A stretch of DNA of 64,000 nucleotides. Origin: Bog-159 sp963738375 (GTDB taxonomy: Bacteria > Acidobacteriota > Terriglobia > Bryobacterales > Bryobacteraceae). Both the position numbers and the translations under genes were made by a program. How positions within the stretch are numbered: position 1 is the stretch's first letter; every line of letters starts with the position of its first letter. Under the pieces are notes generated by a model. The model was not told where the DNA came from. It made no database searches and worked only from the letters and a program-made list of their open reading frames with translations. The stretch is taken from NCBI GenBank assembly GCA_963738375.1, contig CAVTWL010000004.1, positions 1,550,001 to 1,614,000 of the forward strand, written 5' to 3'. Positions 55,914 to 64,000 of this stretch are shown here, one piece after another.

Positions 55914-56702
55914 ATGAGTGGACCCAGTCATCAGAAACCATCTGAGGTGATCGTAACCCTCTGCGGCGCTCGCTTCGGTCGCCTGACAGTTCCGAACGAC
56001 GCCGCGCCCCTCATCATCAACGGCCGTGTTCATTGGCCGGTGATTTGCGACTGTGGCAACCGCAAGCAGATACGCCAGGATAATCTTCGCGCCGAACGAG
56101 TGGTGAGTTGTGGATGCTTGAGAGCCGACCGAAAGGTGCGGCAAAAGGCGCGAATGCCCCAGGCACTCCCAGACATCGCAGCGGATATGGGGGTGGAGAG
56201 GCTGGATATAAAGGGAGAGCGCATTTCTTGGCAGAAGTCGACCTTGCTGCGAGCATTGGTAGCCAGTGGCGGTATCCTCACTCGAGCGGCCGAGATTGCC
56301 GGAATACACCGTTCAACGCATTACTGTTGATACAGAAACGATCCACAGTACCGAGAGGCGTTCGACCAAGCGGGTGAACAAGCGGCCTCCGTTCTAGAAG
56401 ACGAAGCCCTCCGCCGAGGGTTCGAGGACGTTAAGAAGCCAATTCATTACAGAGGGAAAATCGTGGATTGGGAGTTGCAGTATTCTGATGCCCTATTGGG
56501 GGCGATGCTACGCCGGAGGAAGCCGTCCCGATATGACCCCAAAGGTGACCCGAACTCCGAGCAGGAAGGCTTGCAAGTGTCTCAGGCCAGCGACCTAAAT
56601 GGGTTAAGCGAGGCGCAGCTGGAAGAATGTCTCGAGGTTTTCCGCGAGGCGGAAGCCAAAATCGAGGCGATCAAGTGGAAGCCTCGCCAAGGAAAAGCCT
56701 AG
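55914..56702 (+). pseudogene. phage-type zinc-ribbon/HTH (terminase-small-like) protein with in-frame TGA
   Basis: The ATG at 55914 follows a GGGGG-type site. The N-terminal part (FGRLTVPNDAAPLIINGRVH, WPVICDCGNRKQIRQDNLRA, VVSCGCLRADR) is the phage CxC/CGCL zinc ribbon. A linker leads to an HTH (RALVASGGILTRAAEIAGIH, RSTHYC). TGA follows at 56328-56330, then the same frame continues: YRNDPQYREAFDQAGEQAAS, VLEDEALRRGFEDVKKPIHY and LQYSDALLGAMLRRRKPSRY to a stop at 56702. Homologous HTH proteins have Trp or another aromatic here, so TGG to TGA nonsense is likely. Otherwise the 262-codon frame is intact. It is probably phage- or satellite-derived. Confidence 0.72.
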
Positions 56703-57019
56703 CCAACATTCGGGAATCTGAACTCCGCAGTGGCAAGCCGTAAACCTACATTGTGGCTGGGCCAAGAAACATTTGCCTGCGGCCGAAAGGCAAAGCTAAC
56801 ACATTGCATGAAACGCAGTTAGCACAAGTTTACTAGAACTTACTCCACTTCAAGGATAGCCGCGAAATGTGTCGAAGTGTGTCGAACGTTACTCGAACGT
56901 TGAAACGAGAATCTGCCATGGAACTTATGGGCTCCGCCTTTCGTACGTGATTCCCAAGAGCAGCCACACTTCTTACTCTGGGGCAGAAAGACCATGACCA
57001 CGGAGGACAGCATGAAGCA
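56703..57019. other. intergenic region carrying a short dispersed repeat
   Basis: No gene is visible. A 50-base segment at 56837-56886 recurs at 63500-63549 (see the repeat entries). The rest should contain the start region of the CPBP gene. Confidence 0.4.
56837..56886 (+). repeat. 50-bp dispersed repeat, copy 1 (copy 2 at 63500-63549)
   Basis: AACTTACTCCACTTCA and GGATAGCCGCGAAATGTGTC are shared with 63500-63549 in the same orientation, with about three substitutions. Its tail GTGTCGAAGTGTGTCGAA is internally repetitive. No function is evident. Confidence 0.75.
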
Positions 57020-57819
57020 ATGGCGTCGGGAATCCGGAATGATATAGAAATTACTTCCGAATGGGGACCGATCCTGGCCTTCATCGTTCTCGCCAACGCA
57101 GTCACATGGCTGGCCTGCTTACTCTTACGTTCGACGTTTGCAGCAGGGCATCGGTGGGCACTCTTTACATTCGTGTTCGTCACGGTATGGTCGCCTACTG
57201 TGATTGCACTGGCCTTGTCCTTCTTTTATGAGGGACTTCAGGTGTCCGTAGCCTCCTCGGCCTTCTGTTCCGAGGATTTTCGAAGAACAACTTGTGGTAC
57301 CTGATAGGCATCCTGGTTCCTTTTGCAGCCGTAGTTTCTGCGATTATCATCGCGAGGTACTTGCACTCCGGCGCCGCTTTTCTTCCGCTTGCGGCTCTGC
57401 CTTTTGCCCTTGGGCTACAAGTCTTCACTGGCGCGATGGGCGAGGAACTGGGATGGAGAGGTTTCCTTCTTTCTCATCTTGAACGCGGGCTTAGCCCTCG
57501 GGTCGCGGCACTCGTAATGGCGATCACCTGGGCACTCTGGCATCTTCCAGCTTTCTTTTTTCCCGGTATGCCGCAACAGGACATGCCTCCCATAGCATTC
57601 CTCCTCATGGTTGCTGCGTTTCAGCATCTTCTTGGCGTTGCTCTTCAACCGCACGAGAGGCCACGTCGTGAGCACAATGCTGGCGCACTTCTCTTTCAAT
57701 ATGGGTCTTGCTGTAGGGGAGCAATCCTCGGTTCGGTCTTCATCTGGACTCTGGCTTTCATCTTCTCGATCGTTGCGATCTTTAGCCTGGCCAGGCTCTC
57801 GGCATACCCGTCCGCATAG
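57020..57819 (+). pseudogene. CPBP-family intramembrane protease, multiply frameshifted
   Basis: Reading three frames in turn gives a coherent CPBP (Abi) protease. The N-terminal helices are ILAFIVLANAVTWLACLLLR and FVTVWSPTVIALALSFFYEG. After a shift at 57241 come WYLIGILVPFAAVVSAIIIA, the catalytic EExxxR motif (MGEELGWRGFLL) and MAITWALWHLPAFFFPG. After a shift near 57610 comes FLALLFNRTRGHVVSTMLAH, and the last helix (FIWTLAFIFSIVAIFSLARL) is back in the previous frame. At least three single-base changes are needed, so it is a pseudogene or the local sequence is poor. Confidence 0.78.
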
Positions 57820-58090
57820 CCAATGGGTGAGGTCTTTCCTAAATTTTTGAGCCTTCGCTGGGGAACTCCGCCAGCCTTTTGCCCCAAAGGCCTGGGTTCA
57901 CTTGTTGTTCCTCGCCCTCATACGGAGGAAAGCGGTCGGACCGGAATTCCATATGGGTGAGCATTTCCGAAGTGTTTGCCATGCTTGTGCTTATTCCACT
58001 CTAGACGGAAATCCTCTCCGGGTAACTCGACGAAGGGCCTAGCCAAGTTACTTGCCACAACATCCCATCCATGCACGGACAGACGCAGGG
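57820..58090. other. intergenic region
   Basis: About 270 bases between the CPBP remnant and the 3' end of the efflux operon. No gene or clear terminator hairpin was found. Confidence 0.35.
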
Positions 58091-59314
58091 TCACTCGAAC
58101 CGCAGCGCCTCGATCGGGCTGAGGCTCGCCGCACCGCGCGCGCAGATGCCAGCAAAACCCAGGTTGACGCAACTCGACACTCCCACCACCAGCCAGATCG
58201 CACCTCCGTCGAAAACCCGAGGCTGGCCTGCCCACCCGGCCATCACGGCCGCCGCCTGCCAAGCCATCCCCACACCGGCGGCGCAGCCCAACATGCTCAG
58301 CACCGCTGCCTCCCACAGAATCTGGAAAAAAATGTCCCCCCGAGTCGCTCCCAACGCGCGCCGCGTGCCGATCTCCCGCGTCCGCTCGCGCACCCCGATC
58401 CACGAGATCGCCAGGATCCCCAACCCGGATACCGACAGGGTGCCGATACCAATCCAGCGAACGAAGAACATCAATTGCGCCGAGGCGGCGAGTTGGGTAT
58501 CGAGAAGTTGCTTCTGGTTCATCAGTTGAAAATCGTCGGGCTGTTTGCCCGCCGCGCGGTGGCGCCGCCGCAGCACGGCCACCGCGGCTCCTGCTGCGCC
58601 GTCCATGTTCTCCCAGCGGTCCACGGCGAGCAGGATCCCGCTGAAATAATCGATATTTGCCAGGCGCCGCATCGCGGTGCTCAGCGGGATGTACACCTGG
58701 TCATCTTCGTTGGCGGCGTCCAGCGACTGGCCGCGCTCCCGCATCACTCCGATCACCTCGAAAGGGACGCGGTTGATCAGGACTCGCTGGCCCACGGGCG
58801 CCGCGCTGTCAAAAAGATCACGGGCGACGGCCGAGCCGAGCAGAACAACGCGTCGTGCGTGCCTCACATCCGCCGCGCCAAATGGCGCGCCTTCGCCCAC
58901 GCTCCATTGCTTGATGGCCAGGTAGGCTGGTTCTATCCCCACCACCACGCAACTCTTCTTGGCAAGATCGCCCGCCTTCAACGAGTAGCTTCGGATTGCA
59001 AAAGCGGAAGTGAGCGGGATCGACCGCACTTCGCGTCGTATCGCCGCATAATCGTTTTCCGTCAGGGTTGTAACCAGAGCGCCCGTCCGTACCCTGCCCG
59101 CAATGGTCCGGCTTTGCTGGGGGCTGACAAGCAGAATGTTGACGCCCATGCGGCCCAATTGGCCGGTCACTTTCTGACGGCCGCCCAGCGCGAAGTTAAG
59201 CGCGCTCAACGCGCCGCAGACTCCCAGAATCGCGCTGAGGATCGCCAGCCCGGAGCGTAGCGGGAATCGCCACAAGGTACGGTGCGCCGCGGCGGCGATA
59301 GACAGTTTTCGCAA
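58091..59314 (-). CDS. MacB-like ABC permease, last gene of the efflux operon
   Basis: A 407-residue permease of the MacB/FtsX type. One N-terminal helix (WRFPLRSGLAILSAILGVCG) is followed by a periplasmic domain (LGRMGVNILLVSPQQS, VRHARRVVLLGSAVARDLFD, VPFEVIGVMRERGQSLD) and three C-terminal helices (FFVRWIGIGTLSVSGLGILA, EIGTRRALGATRGDIF, WLVVGVSSCVNLGFAGICA). It ends SPIEALRFE. It starts 3 bases after the stop of its paralogue, with which it probably forms a heterodimer on the shared ATPase. Confidence 0.88.
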   Translation of the reverse strand: MRKLSIAAAAHRTLWRFPLRSGLAILSAILGVCGALSALNFALGGRQKVTGQLGRMGVNILLVSPQQSRTIAGRVRTGALVTTLTENDYAAIRREVRSIPLTSAFAIRSYSLKAGDLAKKSCVVVGIEPAYLAIKQWSVGEGAPFGAADVRHARRVVLLGSAVARDLFDSAAPVGQRVLINRVPFEVIGVMRERGQSLDAANEDDQVYIPLSTAMRRLANIDYFSGILLAVDRWENMDGAAGAAVAVLRRRHRAAGKQPDDFQLMNQKQLLDTQLAASAQLMFFVRWIGIGTLSVSGLGILAISWIGVRERTREIGTRRALGATRGDIFFQILWEAAVLSMLGCAAGVGMAWQAAAVMAGWAGQPRVFDGGAIWLVVGVSSCVNLGFAGICARGAASLSPIEALRFE

Positions 59315-59317
59315 AGC

Positions 59318-60534
59318 TCAGACCCGCAACGCCGCTACCGGATCCAAACGCGAGGCGCGCCACGCCGGGTAGATGCCAAAGGTGAGTCCTACGCCTACCG
59401 CCATGGCCAGCGATTGCACCAGCACCGCACCGGAGAAGGTCACCGGGAGCTTCTGGTACATCGCGACGGCATTGGCACCGCCCAGTCCAATGCCCGCGCC
59501 CACCATCCCGCCCAGCGTGGAGACGATTGCCGCTTCAAGCAGAAACTGGAAGAGGATATCGCCGCGGTTGGCCCCCACGGATCGGCGCAGCCCGATTTCG
59601 GTGCGCCGTTCGGACACGCTTACGATCATCAGGCACATGATCACCACGCCCCCAATCAGCATTGCCAGGAACGCGACTCCCGTCAGGATGCGCGAAAGCG
59701 TCGAAGCGATGCTGGTCATCTGTTCCATCACCGCTTTAGGGTTGGTGATGGTGAAATCGTCGAGAGCCGTCGGCGCCAGCCGGTGCCGTTCGCGAAGCAG
59801 CGCGGTAATGGAATGAACTACCGCGTCGCCCTGTTGCAGATCTCGCAACTGCGCAATGATCATGGTGAGAAAATCGCGGTTGAACAGGCGTCGCGACGCC
59901 GTGGTGACTGGGATGAGGATGACATTGTCGAGGCTGCCACCCGCCGGGCCCGCGCCGCGAGAGGCCAGAATGCCGCGAACCTGGAAAGGCACTCCGCCGA
60001 TGCGAATGGTTTGGCCTAACGGATCCTGATCCGCGAACAGCGACCGCTGCGCTTCGGTGCCGACGATCGCATCGCGCGCCAAAGCCCGCTCATCGGCGCT
60101 GGTAAAGAAGGAGCCGCGCGTAAGCTGGTCGTCACGCAGATCCAGCCAGTTCGCCGACACCCCGAAGACCGCGGGATTGGTATCGCGGTCGCGATAAGTA
60201 ACATCGATGTCGAAGGCATTCTGCAGCCGCGCCACTTGCTTGATGGTGGGCAGCGCAGCGATCGCCTCGGCATCGGGAAACTTCAGCACGGGTTCGACAT
60301 TGGCTAGCGAAACCATGCCGCGCGTTCGCCCGGCGCCCGGCCGGACCAGCACCGTATCGAACGTGCCCAGCATATTCTTGACTCGCTTGATGGTTTCCCG
60401 CCGCGTATTTTCGCCCACGGAATTCAGCACTGTAATCGAGGCGACCCCGATAGCCACGCTAAGAGCCATCAGGACGCTGCGCCGCCTCAGCCGGATGACG
60501 CCGCGCAGCGCCTGGCGGAACTCGGCGACCGATT

Positions 60535-60538
<4 letters not shown>
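59318..60538 (-). CDS. MacB-like ABC permease, fifth gene of the efflux cluster
   Basis: The ATG at 60538 overlaps the ATPase stop by 4 bases; 406 residues (MKSVAEFRQALRGVIRLRRR). The N-terminal helix LMALSVAIGVASITVLNSVG, periplasmic domain (TVLVRPGAGRTRGMVSLANV, LGQTIRIGGVPFQVRGILAS) and three C-terminal helices (VAFLAMLIGGVVIMCLMIVS, RTEIGLRRSVGANRGDILFQ) fit the half-size MacB permease. It ends in SRLDPVAALRV. With the neighbouring paralogue it forms the membrane part of a tripartite-type exporter. Confidence 0.9.
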
Positions 60539-61226
<688 letters not shown>

Positions 61227-61230
<4 letters not shown>

Positions 61231-62141
61231 GACTGCCTCCTGCCCGGCGGTGGTCCGGTCTCGATATTCACGTTCGCCGTCATATCGGGCTTCAGCAGCG
61301 CAATGTTCCCGCGAATGCCGATGGTGACTTCGTAATTCACCACCCCGGAGATCACTGTGGCTTTTGGCGCAACCTGCTCCACGGCTCCTTGAAATTCGCG
61401 CGAAGGATACGTCTCGGTGGTGAACACTACCCGGTTCCTGGGACGTACGCTGGCAATATCGGTCTCGTCCACCATGGCGACCAGCTCGAGGGCCCGGTCC
61501 TCGATGATGGTGACGAAGGTCGGCGCGTTGAACGAGGCGGCCACTGTCTCGCCAGGCTGCATCGCCACCGATGCGACGGTCCCTGCGATGGGAGCTCGGA
61601 TCGTGAGATACGGCAGGTCGCTGCGAACCACCGACAGGTCGCTGCGCGATTTCTCGGCACGGGCGCGCGCGTTCCTGAGATCGTCTTCCAGATCTTCGGC
61701 CTGCTGCCGCGCGATCAGCCCCGCGTCCAACAGTTGTTTCGTGCGATCTGTTTCGCGCTCTAGCTTCTTCACCGCAACCTCATCGATTTCGATTTGCGCC
61801 TGTGCCTGTTCCATCCGCGCATTCAGCCCGCGCGATTCGATTTCCGCAATCACTTCATCCTTTTCCACGTGCGAGCCTACCGTCACGTTCAGCTTGGTGA
61901 GAATGCCTGAGATCTGCGTGCCCACCCGGACCTCCGCGCCCGTCCGCAGCCGGATCGTCCCGGTGGCCGTGACGATTGACGGTGCCTGACGGGGCGTGGC
62001 GGGCGGAGCCGGCGGCTTTGCCGCAGCATCCACATCGCGGCGGTTGGCGCTACGGTAATAGGCGACCGCCAGTGCAGCCGCTCCCAACAGAAGGAACAGC
62101 GCCACCCAGATGCGCGCGGCACGCCCCTTACCGTCTCTCAT
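61227..62141 (-). CDS. MacA/HlyD-type periplasmic adaptor protein
   Basis: A 304-residue adaptor with a membrane anchor (IWVALFLLLGAAALAVAYYR), a lipoyl-like half (GAEVRVGTQISGILTKLNVT, VEKDEVIAEIESRGLNARME), a short alpha-hairpin with heptads (AQAQIEIDEVAVKKLERETD) and the returning half (PYLTIRAPIAGTVASVAMQP). The beta-barrel follows (LELVAMVDETDIASVRPRNR). It links the MacB-like ATPase/permeases to an outer-membrane channel. No TolC-type gene is in the window. Its start overlaps the preceding gene by 14 bases. Confidence 0.9.
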
Positions 62142-62589
62142 AAACCATGACCATGGGAGGCTGTTTGCCGCGTCGGCTCTCTACCGTGAGCGTCTTGCCG
62201 TCGGGGGAAAGCACGCGAGTCTCCACGCGCACGCTGGTGCTTCCGGCCACCGAACCAGTACTCGTCCATGTCGTAACCAATTGCTTGCCGTCCCATTTGC
62301 TGATGGTCTCGGCCACAGCCTCCATGGGATTCTTGTTTGGCACCGGCTTGCCCGTCAGATCGAAGCGCATGTCACTCGACTGTTCCCGGCCGTTGAAGCT
62401 GCTCAGATTGGTGACAATCAGCTCCTGCGCCGTCTGCCGGATCGTCGCGGCTAACTTCATCCCGGCCATCATGCCGATGTTGCGGCTCTCAGCCGGAACA
62501 AATTCCCACTTCCCCGAGAAGTCCTGTTGGGCTGACAGGGGAATCGTGCAAACTAGGGTCACAGCGAAAACGATTGCGGTTCGATACAT
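62128..62589 (-). CDS. secreted hypothetical protein, first gene of the efflux operon
   Basis: A 153-residue protein with signal peptide MYRTAIVFAVTLVCTIPLSA and a lipocalin-like small beta domain: QDFSGKWEFVPAESRNIGMM, TIRQTAQELIVTNLSSFNGR and TRVLSPDGKTLTVESRRGKQ. Proteins of this type (xFSGxWxxxxxxS start) are common in Acidobacteria next to efflux pumps; ligand binding is plausible but unproven. It is the promoter-proximal gene downstream of the MerR-like dyad and is coupled to macA by a 14-base overlap. Confidence 0.72.
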   Translation of the reverse strand: MYRTAIVFAVTLVCTIPLSAQQDFSGKWEFVPAESRNIGMMAGMKLAATIRQTAQELIVTNLSSFNGREQSSDMRFDLTGKPVPNKNPMEAVAETISKWDGKQLVTTWTSTGSVAGSTSVRVETRVLSPDGKTLTVESRRGKQPPMVMVYERR

Positions 62590-62606
62590 GGGGTGCCTCC
62601 AAAATC

Positions 62607-62638
62607 ATCGTGCACCCGATACCTACCTATAGAGTCAA
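62607..62638 (-). promoter_or_regulatory. MerR-type promoter/operator of the efflux operon
   Basis: On the minus strand, TTGACT (62633-62638) and a poor -10 CACGAT (62607-62612) are separated by 20 bases. The spacer region holds the imperfect dyad ACCCGATA-6-TATAGAGT at 62614-62635, the same 8-6-8 layout as the dyad in front of merR. A spacer of 19-20 bases with a dyad across it is the hallmark of promoters activated by MerR regulators. The position is 20-50 bases upstream of the first gene of the operon. Confidence 0.72.
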
Positions 62639-62665
62639 GAGGAAAATTGCAACTCGATTTCTTTT

Positions 62666-63097
62666 TTACCGGCGTGTATCCGCGCCTGTCTGGGACCGCG
62701 CTTGGGTCTTCTGACCGGGACACTGGTCGTCGGCCTCCCGGCTTTGCTTCAGAAGCCGGTCCAGATTCCGACGCATCTCCCCCAGCACAGCGATTTTAGC
62801 GTTGATAATATGAAGGCGCTCCTGAGCCAGGACGGTAAAGCGATCCATGGCCGCCGCATCCAGATTGCGCGTCTCAGCCAATGATTCATGCAGGCTGGCA
62901 AGCTGCCGGATCTCTGCCAGCGTAAAACCGAGTTGCTGGCATTGCTTGACGAAAACCACGTGCTGCAGGTCGCGATCCGCATAGGACCGGTATCCCGAAG
63001 CCGTGCGAGCAGCGGCACGCAATACGTGCTCGCGTTCGTAGAAGCGAATCGTTTGGATATTTACGCCGGCGCGCCGGGCCAGCTCCCCTATTTTCAT
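62666..63097 (-). CDS. MerR-family transcriptional regulator
   Basis: From the ATG at 63097 the 143-residue protein starts MKIGELARRAGVNIQTIRFY, a canonical MerR winged helix (EREHVLRAAARTASGYRSYA). A dimerisation coiled coil (AQERLHIINAKIAVLGEMRR) follows. LGFTLAEIRQLASL is conserved. The C-terminus has a single Cys (DDQCPGQKTQ), so a metal-binding Cys pair as in MerR/ZntR is not obvious; it may sense an organic ligand or oxidant. It lies immediately upstream of the efflux operon in the same orientation and has a matching dyad at its own promoter. Confidence 0.9.
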   Translation of the reverse strand: MKIGELARRAGVNIQTIRFYEREHVLRAAARTASGYRSYADRDLQHVVFVKQCQQLGFTLAEIRQLASLHESLAETRNLDAAAMDRFTVLAQERLHIINAKIAVLGEMRRNLDRLLKQSREADDQCPGQKTQARSQTGADTRR

Positions 63098-63103
63098 TCT
63101 GTA

Positions 63104-63135
63104 ATTATCAACCCTATAGTGCGGTATAGGGTCAA
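63104..63135 (-). promoter_or_regulatory. MerR-type promoter/operator of merR itself
   Basis: On the minus strand TTGACC (63130-63135) and GATAAT (63104-63109) are 20 bases apart. A perfect dyad, ACCCTATA-6-TATAGGGT, covers 63111-63132. The -10 ends only 6 bases before the A of the start codon at 63097, so the transcript would begin at or next to the ATG and be leaderless. This suggests autoregulation. Confidence 0.78.
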
Positions 63136-63201
63136 CTGGCGATGGTATGCGGCGTTGAGCCCATCCACCATCCCATCCTCCGTCGTTTATCATTAGAAAC
63201 C

Positions 63202-63470
63202 ATGCGATTCAAATTGCCGTTGCGCATCTCGTCGATCATCCTGTTTCTCTTCGCTTTGGGACACCACGATAGGATTTCAGACCTTTCGGCCAGCCTCTCA
63301 ACAAGGTAGGGCGGTACCGCGACTCCAGGGGGCAACGCTGTGGCCTGGGTTTTGCTTGTCGGAGGACTCTGGGCCGTCTACACCGCGCTTGCCTTCTGGA
63401 TCTTGATTGATAATGTGCAAGATGAGGCGCGCTGCGGCGAAGACGGATCGGCTGGCAGCCGCCTTAGCTG
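63202..63470 (+). pseudogene. small membrane protein, frameshifted
   Basis: The frame from the ATG at 63202 reads MRFKLPLRISSIILFLFALG; after a one-base shift at about 63262 the text is TIGFQTFRPASQQGRA. A second hydrophobic stretch (AWVLLVGGLWAVYTALAFWI) lies at about 63345-63405. Together these resemble a short inner-membrane protein of the LFALGHTxGF type, but the frame is broken more than once and the assignment is tentative. Confidence 0.4.
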
Positions 63471-63499
63471 AAAGACCCGGTACGCCGGGTGACAGACTT

Positions 63500-63549
63500 A
63501 ACTTACTCCACTTCATGGATAGCCGCGAAATGTGTCGACGTGTGTCGAT
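63500..63549 (+). repeat. 50-bp dispersed repeat, copy 2 (copy 1 at 56837-56886)
   Basis: Same orientation as copy 1. A short plus-strand frame (63489-63725) starts in front of it and crosses it but has no family support, so I do not annotate it as a gene. Confidence 0.72.
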
Positions 63550-63743
63550 CATGCAAAGATCGTTTCGGCCGGCACGGACCTGAGGAAGATTACAAAAAGC
63601 TCATGGCCAAAGGCATTGCTCGTACTGGCAAACCGCCAAATCCGCCGGTGCACCAGTTTCACGTGACGCGCGAAGACGCGCGAAGCCGTCTTCGCCTACT
63701 TGAATTGAAATCCCTCGCTCCTTAAAATTGATGAAGGGTGCCG

Positions 63744-64000
63744 TCAGCGCTCGCGAATCGTGATCACCTGGTTGGCGGCCATGTCCTTTTCAATCTGCAG
63801 CCCCCCCCCAGGCCACCGGATTTCGATGGAGTCGATTCGCCGCGCGGTGCCCACGCCGAAGTGCAGCCTCAAATCATCCTGCGAAAGATAGCTGCCGCCG
63901 CTGCGCACTTCACCGGTTTGCACCATACCGCCGGCGCTCAGCCGTACGCGCGCACCAATGGCGCTGCGGTTCGATTTCACCCCGGTCAACTTGAGAAGCG
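63744..64000 (-). CDS. ASPIC/UnbV domain protein, C-terminal part, cut by window edge
   Basis: The last 85 or so residues of a leftward gene. They read LTGVKSNRSAIGARVRLSAG, VQTGEVRSGGSYLSQDDLRL and HFGVGTARRIDSIEIRWPGG. These are the NR(D/S)AIGARV, GGSYxSQ and HFGLG motifs of the ASPIC/UnbV domain that ends CRTAC1-like FG-GAP proteins. The N-terminal FG-GAP repeats and signal peptide should lie beyond the right edge. Extracellular role unknown. Confidence 0.88.
   Translation of the reverse strand, partial: LLKLTGVKSNRSAIGARVRLSAGGMVQTGEVRSGGSYLSQDDLRLHFGVGTARRIDSIEIRWPGGGLQIEKDMAANQVITIRER

Noticed and set aside
58052..59260. Long plus-strand frame (402 codons) opposite the MacB-like permease
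   Set aside because: It is antisense to a permease with clear family motifs, is rich in Arg/His/Pro typical of a shadow frame, and has no start signal.
63489..63725. Possible 78-aa protein near the right edge
   Set aside because: It crosses a dispersed repeat also found at 56837 and shows no recognisable family; evidence is insufficient.

Overview
The window looks like a chromosomal stretch of a soil Acidobacteriota of the Solibacter/Bryobacterales kind. The evidence is the combination of a MacB-like orphan permease, secreted proteins ending in the Solibacter-type C-terminal domain (TIGR03437), TIGR03803 (GloVer) tandem-repeat proteins, TIGR02999-type ECF sigma factors, a very large Ser/Thr kinase-TPR receptor and an ASPIC/UnbV protein. 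This taxonomic call is inference from gene families; no rRNA or tRNA gene was seen.

Layout. 0-14 kb: C-terminal part of a permease, a small unknown protein, IS3 and resolvase scraps, a predicted secreted metalloprotease, a Tat-type sugar isomerase-like protein, a tandem pair of secreted sialidase/BNR-like paralogues, a truncated ECF sigma factor, a truncated glucose-6-phosphate dehydrogenase and a two-gene aldo/keto reductase operon. 15-19 kb: a LigD fragment joined to a DUF892 fragment, then a KaiC-like ATPase, a histidine kinase (one-base frameshift) and a response regulator, overlapping end to end. 19-39 kb: accessory DNA full of gene fragments (SDR, GloVer, NTPase, glycosidase, integrase), dispersed repeats and one solitary CRISPR-like repeat, with intact genes between them (TIGR03437 proteins, a methyltransferase, a sulfotransferase, DUF6226, and a Cys-rich small protein with its partner).

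39.7-51 kb is the most coherent mobile block. It holds an HU-like protein, a large serine recombinase, DUF3489, a DUF927 ATPase, a NucS/DUF5655-type nuclease, an XRE regulator, a ParB-DNA methyltransferase fusion and small and large terminase subunits, but no recognisable portal, capsid or tail gene. It resembles a phage satellite or decayed prophage. 52-57 kb has the receptor kinase-TPR gene, a phage-type zinc-ribbon/HTH gene interrupted by an in-frame TGA, and a multiply frameshifted CPBP protease. 58-63 kb is a tightly coupled MacAB-like efflux operon next to a MerR regulator; matching dyads lie in 20-bp promoter spacers in front of both the regulator and the operon. The right edge cuts an ASPIC/UnbV protein.

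Themes. (1) A small protein family (CPxCVRLW motif, about 75 aa) occurs four times, two copies inside a 410-bp repeat whose right edge coincides with truncated neighbouring reading frames. (2) Many genes are broken by a single base, so either pseudogenisation is extensive or the assembly carries indel errors; reads would decide. (3) Fragments of window genes recur elsewhere in the window, showing recent segmental copying.
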